Assembly (NCBI GenBank): GCA_018433015.1
Contig: JAHDSB010000026.1
Coordinates: 1 to 43,227, forward strand
Direction: 5' to 3'
DNA from: Clostridia bacterium
GTDB lineage: Bacteria > Bacillota > Peptococcia > DRI-13 > SV3-B141
Length of the DNA: 43,227 nucleotides
In this document: one piece after another, positions 39,198-43,227 of the stretch
Position numbering within the stretch: position 1 is the first letter of the stretch
Layout: the number at the start of each line of letters is the position of its first letter
The notes under the pieces: generated by a model
Databases searched by the model: none
What the model was told of the DNA's origin: nothing
What the model saw: only the letters and a program-made list of their open reading frames with translations
Made by a program: the position numbers and the translations under genes

Positions 39198-39512
39198 ATG
39201 AAAAGAAAGGAGGCCTTGCAAATTAACGTAATTATAAGTGAATCTGCACAAAATGCTTTAATAGAGCAAATCAAAGATTCCAGTAAAAAAGCCATTCGCA
39301 TTGTTCTCCAGGGATTCGGCTGAGCAGGCCCCCGTTTGGGACTGGCTCTGGATGAGCCATCAGAAAATGACCAAGTATTTGAGGAAGGTCCCCTAACTTT
39401 TGTTATGGAGAAAAGATGGTCTGAACAAATCCCCAGTGTTAAAATCGATTACAAAGATTCCTGGTTACAAAAAGGATTTCAAATTAGTGCCGCTTCAGAT
39501 TACAGATGTTAA
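39198..39512 (+). CDS. HesB-like selenoprotein with in-frame UGA (Sec)
   Basis: A reading frame with TGA at 39321-39323 ending in TAA at 39512. Translating the UGA as selenocysteine (U) gives RIVLQGFGUAGPRLGLALDE, the conserved core of the HesB/IscA-like family in which U replaces the usual Cys; IDYKDSWLQKGFQI and a terminal DYRC follow. The start is unclear: ATG 39198 has no ribosome site, while AAAGGAGG (39206-39213) is only 2 nt before TTG 39216. The protein is 98 or 104 aa. Directly after the UGA two hairpins could act as SECIS (39325-39350, and GGCTC/GAGCC at 39344-39358). It lies opposite to, and between, the two leader RNAs of the ilv operon. Inference: iron-sulfur or redox-related function, as in HesB-type proteins. 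Confidence 0.85.
39325..39358 (+). promoter_or_regulatory. Candidate bacterial SECIS element
   Basis: Two alternative hairpins start right after the UGA. One is CAG-GCC-CCC / GGG-GGC-CTG with a GTTT loop beginning 11 nt after the UGA. The other is TGGCTC/GAGCCA with its loop about 26 nt downstream, within the usual bacterial distance. Bacterial SECIS elements must lie inside the coding region at this place, but the exact fold cannot be settled by eye. Confidence 0.45.
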
Positions 39513-39540
39513 TTCAGAAAGGTAAATTTTTCCTAAGTAG

Positions 39541-39836
39541 CAAAAAAACCTCTCGTTCCTGGCATAGATCAATCCTGTCAGGGACGAGAGGTTTTCACGC
39601 GGTACCACCCTGTTTACCTATATATAATTAACTATCATAGTCTAATTATAGGTCAACTTAACGCTGTAATATAACGGTTACCACCGGCTTATCCTACTAA
39701 GTTCAGATAAACTGCTCCAGGATGAGACACATGTTATACTCCTGCGTACCGGCTTTCAGCAGCCCCGGCTCTCTGTTGACGCATAATAATATAACAGATT
39801 CCTGTCATTGCCATTGTTATATATTAAAAATATATT
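39541..39836 (-). promoter_or_regulatory. T-box leader, probably tRNA-Leu specific
   Basis: On the minus strand the T-box sequence AGGGTGGTACCGCG is perfect (39611-39598). Upstream are AGAGAGCCGG, GCTGAAAGCCGG, a TTATC/GATAA hairpin with loop TGAACTTAGTAG, and CCGTTAT, all typical of T-boxes. The codon before ATCCTGGAGC in the specifier region is CTC (39726-39724), a leucine codon commonly used in leucine T-boxes. The 13-bp terminator stem CCTCTCG/CGAGAGG with seven Ts ends it (39542-39591). The next gene on this strand is ilvD, about 0.7 kb on. The same hairpin with GTTTT can serve as terminator for the plus-strand selenoprotein gene. Confidence 0.9.
39542..39592. terminator. T-box terminator hairpin
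   Basis: The stem CCTCTCGTTCCTG/CAGGGACGAGAGG has 12 Watson-Crick pairs and one wobble over 13 positions, followed by seven Ts on the minus strand. On the plus strand it is followed by GTTTT, 37 bp after the selenoprotein stop, so it probably ends both transcripts. Confidence 0.88.
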
Positions 39837-39842
39837 GTTTAT

Positions 39843-39872
39843 AGTATATATGGCTGGAGCTTGTTTTGTCAA
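39843..39872 (-). promoter_or_regulatory. Sigma-A promoter of the T-box leader
   Basis: A perfect -35 TTGACA (39872-39867), an 18-nt spacer and -10 TATACT (39848-39843) on the minus strand. Transcription would begin at about 39836, just upstream of the T-box Stem I. It lies immediately after the stop of the D-cysteine desulfhydrase-like gene. Confidence 0.8.
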
Positions 39873-39888
39873 TCATAAATTTTGTTAT

Positions 39889-40881
39889 TTAGAATCTTTC
39901 TTTCACAGGGAATAAACCATACTGTCCCCCCGTATGAATAAAGAGAATTTTATCTTCTGGCGAGAATACTTTTCCTTTCTTTATTTCTTCCATCAGACCA
40001 CACATAGCTTTACCTGTATAAACGGGGTCAAGGATTATACCTTCTTCTGCAGCGACTTTTTTAATCGTTTCAATATGCTCAGGTATATTCAGCCCATAAC
40101 CGGGGCCCACATAACCGTCCAATATATGAATATCTTGGCGCTCAAAAGGAATAGCTTCTACTAAGTATTCATTAGCTTCTTTTAAAACACGTTCAATTTT
40201 GTTAACAAAATATTCTTCATCATCACACACATTTACCCCGTAAATTTCTTTATCGGGGGCAAAGATCTTACTGCCTAAAAATAGTCCGGCATAAGTGCCT
40301 CCTGAACCCACAGCAGTTAGGATTTTATTGAAAGTTATCCCCAATTCTTTTTCCTGCTCCACAATTTCTTGGACGGCTTTAGCATAACCAAAAGTTCCGA
40401 TTCCATTAGAAGCGCCCTCGGGTATAATATACGGTTTGTATCCTTCTTTTTCTAATTCTTCCTTAGTTTCTAAGAAGATCTTATCTATTTCATTACTATA
40501 TTGTTCCGGGGTAACAAACTTCACTTTAGCTCCTAATAATAGATCAAGTAGATAATTACCGTCAGCAGGTTCGGGGGGTGTCCCACGCAGTATTAAATAT
40601 GATTTAATCCCTAACTTAGTGGCCGCTGCCGCCGTAGCCCTGCAATGATTAGACTGAATCCCACCACAGGTAATCAAAAGATCGGCCCCTTGTTGTATAG
40701 CTTCCGCTACAGAAAACTCTAATTTTCGTACCTTATTACCGGAAATTTCACTCCCTGTAAAATCATCATGTTTAAGATAAATCTCCGGTCCTCCTAAGCT
40801 ATCACTGAGTCGGCCTAACTTTACAAGGGGTGTAGGCAAATTAGCTAAAGGTATTCTTTTCGGAAATTGTATCTGTTGCAT
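39889..40881 (-). CDS. D-cysteine desulfhydrase / ACC deaminase family PLP enzyme
   Basis: 330 aa, the usual length. GSEISGNKVRKLEF contains the PLP lysine (about Lys50), CGGIQSNHCRATAAAATKLG is the substrate/cofactor loop, and VGSGGTYAGLFLGSK binds the phosphate. D-cysteine desulfhydrase releases pyruvate, ammonia and sulfide; ACC deaminase is the main alternative and cannot be separated by eye. GGAGG precedes the ATG. It stands alone between terminators, and its stop is followed by the T-box promoter. Confidence 0.9.
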   Translation of the reverse strand: MQQIQFPKRIPLANLPTPLVKLGRLSDSLGGPEIYLKHDDFTGSEISGNKVRKLEFSVAEAIQQGADLLITCGGIQSNHCRATAAAATKLGIKSYLILRGTPPEPADGNYLLDLLLGAKVKFVTPEQYSNEIDKIFLETKEELEKEGYKPYIIPEGASNGIGTFGYAKAVQEIVEQEKELGITFNKILTAVGSGGTYAGLFLGSKIFAPDKEIYGVNVCDDEEYFVNKIERVLKEANEYLVEAIPFERQDIHILDGYVGPGYGLNIPEHIETIKKVAAEEGIILDPVYTGKAMCGLMEEIKKGKVFSPEDKILFIHTGGQYGLFPVKERF

Positions 40882-40917
40882 AATAAAGATCCTCCTTGAG
40901 TCTTAATGAAATTAGAT

Positions 40918-40941
40918 ACAAAAGCCACCTTACGGTGGCTT
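40918..40941 (-). terminator. Terminator of the lemA-TPM operon
   Basis: The perfect 8-bp stem AAGCCACC/GGTGGCTT with a 4-nt loop lies right after the stop of the TPM-domain gene, followed by TTTTGT on the minus strand. Confidence 0.85.
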
Positions 40942-40944
40942 ATA

Positions 40945-41742
40945 TTACCAATTTCTGCTGCTTCCGCCGCCTCCTCCGGATCCTCCGCCTCCGAAGCTGC
41001 CACCGCCACCGCCGCCAAAACCGCCTCCCCCTCCTCTTCCACCACGGAAGATGATACTAAGGATTAAGCTTAAAAAGAAGCCATTCATATAGCGGTAATC
41101 CAAGTACAATAATACGGCAACAACGATAACGCCTAGTAAAGAAACCCAAGAGGGCAACGGTTTATCAGCAGGTGTATTGACACGCACAGGACGTGCCGTT
41201 GTTTCTAAGTCTATCTCCACTTCATATTCTTTAGCAGTTTCCTGAACCAGAGCCAAATACCCATTCAATATACCTTGATTATAATCTCCTTCTTGAAAGT
41301 GAGGGATCATATATTCATCTTGAATTCGACCTGTCTTAGCATCGGGTAAGGCTCCTTCCAGGCCATATCCCACTTCAATCCGAGCTTGACGCTCCGGGGG
41401 AACGACTAAAAGTAGTACTCCATTATTTAATTCTTTATCACCTATTTCCCACTTCCGTAAGATGGCTAAAGCATATTCTTCTAAAGCTTCATCCCCTAAA
41501 CTATTAACTGTTACAACTACAACCTGAGCTTTTGTCTTTCGAGCTAATTCTTGTGACGTATTAATAATTTTACTTTCTGTTTCAGTAGATAATACATCTG
41601 CCTGATCCAAGACATAAAATTCTCTGGTAGGAGAAGGTACAGCTTGATCTGCTGCTGCAAGGGGTACTACCCAACAAGTAGTGCAAAGCAAAGCTATTAA
41701 TAGAATACCTATTATGGATTTAATTTTTCTTAGATATTTCAT
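40945..41742 (-). CDS. TPM-domain (YgcG-like) membrane protein
   Basis: 265 aa. A signal peptide (about 1-31, ending LAAA) is followed by a TPM domain (about 40-170: VLDQADVLS, KTKAQVVVVTVNSLG, LLVVPPERQARIEVGYGLEG), one or two transmembrane segments (about 200-235) and a glycine-rich tail ending SRNW. Such proteins are regularly encoded next to LemA, as here (39 bp apart). The biochemical function is uncertain; phosphatase activity is reported for some plant relatives. The tail makes the coding region locally GC-rich. Confidence 0.9.
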   Translation of the reverse strand: MKYLRKIKSIIGILLIALLCTTCWVVPLAAADQAVPSPTREFYVLDQADVLSTETESKIINTSQELARKTKAQVVVVTVNSLGDEALEEYALAILRKWEIGDKELNNGVLLLVVPPERQARIEVGYGLEGALPDAKTGRIQDEYMIPHFQEGDYNQGILNGYLALVQETAKEYEVEIDLETTARPVRVNTPADKPLPSWVSLLGVIVVAVLLYLDYRYMNGFFLSLILSIIFRGGRGGGGGFGGGGGGSFGGGGSGGGGGSSRNW

Positions 41743-41781
41743 GTAAGCAGGGCCCCCTCTTTCCTAAAGTTAAGAGTTAGG

Positions 41782-42339
41782 TTATCCGCCAAAATCTACT
41801 TTAGGTACACCTTTGGCTTCATCAGCCGCTTCAAAGTATTCTTTTTCAGCAAAACCAAAGATTCTTGCATAAAGGAGAGTAGGAAACCCCTTTATCTTAG
41901 AATTATAGCTCTGTACAGCTACGTTATAATCGCGGCGCGCTGTAGCCATACGATTTTCTGTACCTGCCAATTCATCTTGCAAGGCTCGGAAATTAGCATC
42001 AGATTTTAACTGGGGATAGCTTTCAGATATGGCCAATAAACGTCCTAACGCACCTGTTAAAGCCTGATCGGCCTCAGCAGCTTGACCTACGCTCTGTGCT
42101 CCTAACAGCTTGGAACGAGCTTCCGCAACCTCACTAAAAATTTCTTTTTCCTGAGCTGCAAAACCTTTAACTGTCTCTACTAAATTAGGAATCAAGTCTG
42201 CTCTGCGTTGGAGCTGATTCTCTACTTGACTCCACTTACCATCCACATTTTCATTTAAAGAAACTAAGCTGTTATATCCTGCGCCAAACATCATGACTAA
42301 GATTACTACAACAGCAAGAGGAACTAACCATTTTTTCAT
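41782..42339 (-). CDS. lemA: LemA-family membrane protein
   Basis: 185 aa. A short N-terminal transmembrane helix is followed by a long helical domain with the LemA signature NVDGKWSQVENQLQRRADLI and PNLVETVKGFA; the C-terminus has FPTLLYARIFGF and KEYFEA. ATG 42339, with GGAGGG 7 nt upstream, is preferred to the longer frame at 42357. It is first in an operon with the TPM-domain gene. Role unknown; the pair is widespread. Confidence 0.94.
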   Translation of the reverse strand: MKKWLVPLAVVVILVMMFGAGYNSLVSLNENVDGKWSQVENQLQRRADLIPNLVETVKGFAAQEKEIFSEVAEARSKLLGAQSVGQAAEADQALTGALGRLLAISESYPQLKSDANFRALQDELAGTENRMATARRDYNVAVQSYNSKIKGFPTLLYARIFGFAEKEYFEAADEAKGVPKVDFGG

Positions 42340-42439
42340 TAACTTTCCCTCCAACATTTTTGTCCTTCTTTGACATATATTTTTAGCTTAACATTATTTT
42401 TAGCCATATTCAAGGAACAAAAATTAGTACATTTTAAAT

Positions 42440-43081
42440 CTAATACCCCAACTGTTCTCCCACAATAATTACTCTAATGCTGCTCCTAGAGGGTTTTTTA
42501 TGCATAATCGTAGTAACATTGCAAATACGAGTATCGGCCTGACAATCCATGCACATACCACTTTTTGTACAAGGATTGGTAAAATTAAAGCGTTTACAGT
42601 TAATAGGCGCTGCTACAGTTTCTATTCTTTCTATAGCCCGTTCCACATCTTTAACCAGTTTATTTATCCCTGTAACTATGATAACTTCTTTAGGTCCATA
42701 GATCATAGCTGCCACTCTATTACCTGTTCCATCAACATTTACTAACTTCCCATCTAATGTTAAGGCATTAGTGCTACATAGAAAATAGTCACAGGTTAAC
42801 TCTTTTTTACGAATATCATCTTTTTCTTCAGGACTCAAATTACTCAAACCATGGTTATATATGCAGTGACCTTTTTTCTCCAATTCATCTAACACATCTA
42901 ATTCGGCAATGGTCATTGAACCACCTTTACCAATAGTAGCTCCCGCTGGAATTAGCGATAACAGCCTTTCCCGTGCCTCCTCTTTAGAAGCTACATACTC
43001 AGCTTCGAAATTATTCTTCTTGAGGGCTTCTACAGTTTTTTGTGCCATTAAATTCTTATGCCATTCTTGTGGTGTAGTCAT
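42440..43081 (-). CDS. LUD-domain protein with C-terminal cysteine cluster
   Basis: 213 aa. The LUD (LutC/YkgG, formerly DUF162) domain covers most of it: VEALKKNNFEAEYV, GATIGKGGSMTIAE, CDYFLCSTNALTLDG and GPKEVIIVTGINKLV. The C-terminal about 45 residues hold five Cys (NCKRFN, NPC, GMCMDC, RICN), perhaps a metal or iron-sulfur site. LutC-type proteins take part in lactate oxidation, but stand-alone LUD proteins of this form in Clostridia are uncharacterised. ATG 43081 is chosen, with AGGAG 8 nt upstream; the frame extends to 43117. Confidence 0.88.
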   Translation of the reverse strand: MTTPQEWHKNLMAQKTVEALKKNNFEAEYVASKEEARERLLSLIPAGATIGKGGSMTIAELDVLDELEKKGHCIYNHGLSNLSPEEKDDIRKKELTCDYFLCSTNALTLDGKLVNVDGTGNRVAAMIYGPKEVIIVTGINKLVKDVERAIERIETVAAPINCKRFNFTNPCTKSGMCMDCQADTRICNVTTIMHKKPSRSSIRVIIVGEQLGY

Positions 43082-43152
43082 ATTAACAACTCCTCGTATA
43101 ATAAGATTTGCAGACAATTTAAAGTGAGTCTGCTTAGTTCACTCATTGCTTA

Positions 43153-43227
43153 TCAGCAGGCTATGAGATGCCCGTGATACAATAGCTGTAGGATAGCAGG
43201 GTCAAGTTCTACCAACTCCCGTTGAGC
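43153..43227 (-). CDS. C-terminal end of a gene entering from outside the window
   Basis: The minus-strand frame is open from the window edge for 24 codons, ending ELDPAILQLLYHGHLIAC and TGA. The residue pattern looks like a protein C-terminus and it lies 71 bp upstream of the LUD gene on the same strand. The fragment is too short to identify. Confidence 0.4.
   Translation of the reverse strand, partial: AQRELVELDPAILQLLYHGHLIAC

Noticed and set aside
39198-39512. HesB-like frame as a pseudogene with a nonsense codon
   Set aside because: The only stop is a TGA exactly at the position where the family carries Cys or selenocysteine, and the rest of the frame is intact with good motifs.
39660-39836. 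tRNA-like cloverleaf in the region upstream of the T-box sequence
   Set aside because: The stems and conserved blocks belong to the T-box leader; there is no acceptor stem or CCA-like end.
43118-43227. Structured RNA at the right edge (6S-like)
   Set aside because: No clear long-range pairing; most of it is better explained as the end of a coding frame entering from outside.

Overview
The window looks like the chromosome of a low-GC, endospore-forming, anaerobic member of the Clostridia (Peptococcaceae-like is my best guess). Reasons: a gerA-type spore germination operon, strong GGAGG ribosome sites with frequent TTG/GTG starts, the acpS-nnr-alr-antitoxin-mazF gene order known from Bacillus and relatives, T-box and ykkC-type leaders, a selenoprotein gene and a cobalamin riboswitch. 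No rRNA, tRNA, CRISPR array or insertion sequence was seen.

Region 1 (1-6800, minus strand): a cobalamin riboswitch with an intrinsic terminator precedes two very large secreted proteins. The first has two alpha/alpha-toroid domains around a PQQ-type beta-propeller. The second, cut by the window edge, has two DUF4430 domains. An alpha-toroid plus a DUF4430-like beta domain is the architecture of mammalian intrinsic factor and transcobalamin, so this is a candidate bacterial extracellular corrinoid-capture system.

Region 2 (6900-9400, minus): an EamA/DMT transporter whose start lies in a striking nested inverted repeat, an AraC-type regulator, and a MazF/ribbon-helix-helix toxin-antitoxin pair.

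Region 3 (9400-18060): a minus-strand envelope operon in the order cdaA, cdaR, glmM, acpS, nnr, alr (c-di-AMP synthesis, amino-sugar and D-alanine supply, ACP activation), divergent from a plus-strand trio of DUF881, small basic protein and DUF881.

Region 4 (18070-27840): minus-strand ilvE, an unrecognised 556-aa protein, a Tat-type D-aminoacylase-like lipoprotein and an FmdB-type zinc ribbon. On the plus strand is a gerA-gerC-gerB operon followed by an FlhG/MinD-like ATPase fused to a YcgR-N-like domain.

Region 5 (27840-39840, minus): a complete branched-chain amino acid operon, ilvD-ilvB-ilvH-ilvC-ilvB2-leuA-leuC-leuD-leuB. Its leader carries a ykkC subtype-2 aptamer (most likely a ppGpp riboswitch) with a mutually exclusive terminator. 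About 0.5 kb further upstream, in the same orientation, is a leucine-type T-box with its own near-consensus promoter. Between the two RNA elements, on the opposite strand, sits a HesB-like selenoprotein gene with an in-frame UGA that ORF calling misses.

Region 6 (39880-43227, minus): a D-cysteine desulfhydrase/ACC-deaminase family enzyme, a TPM-domain protein with LemA, a LUD-domain protein, and the last codons of another gene at the window edge.
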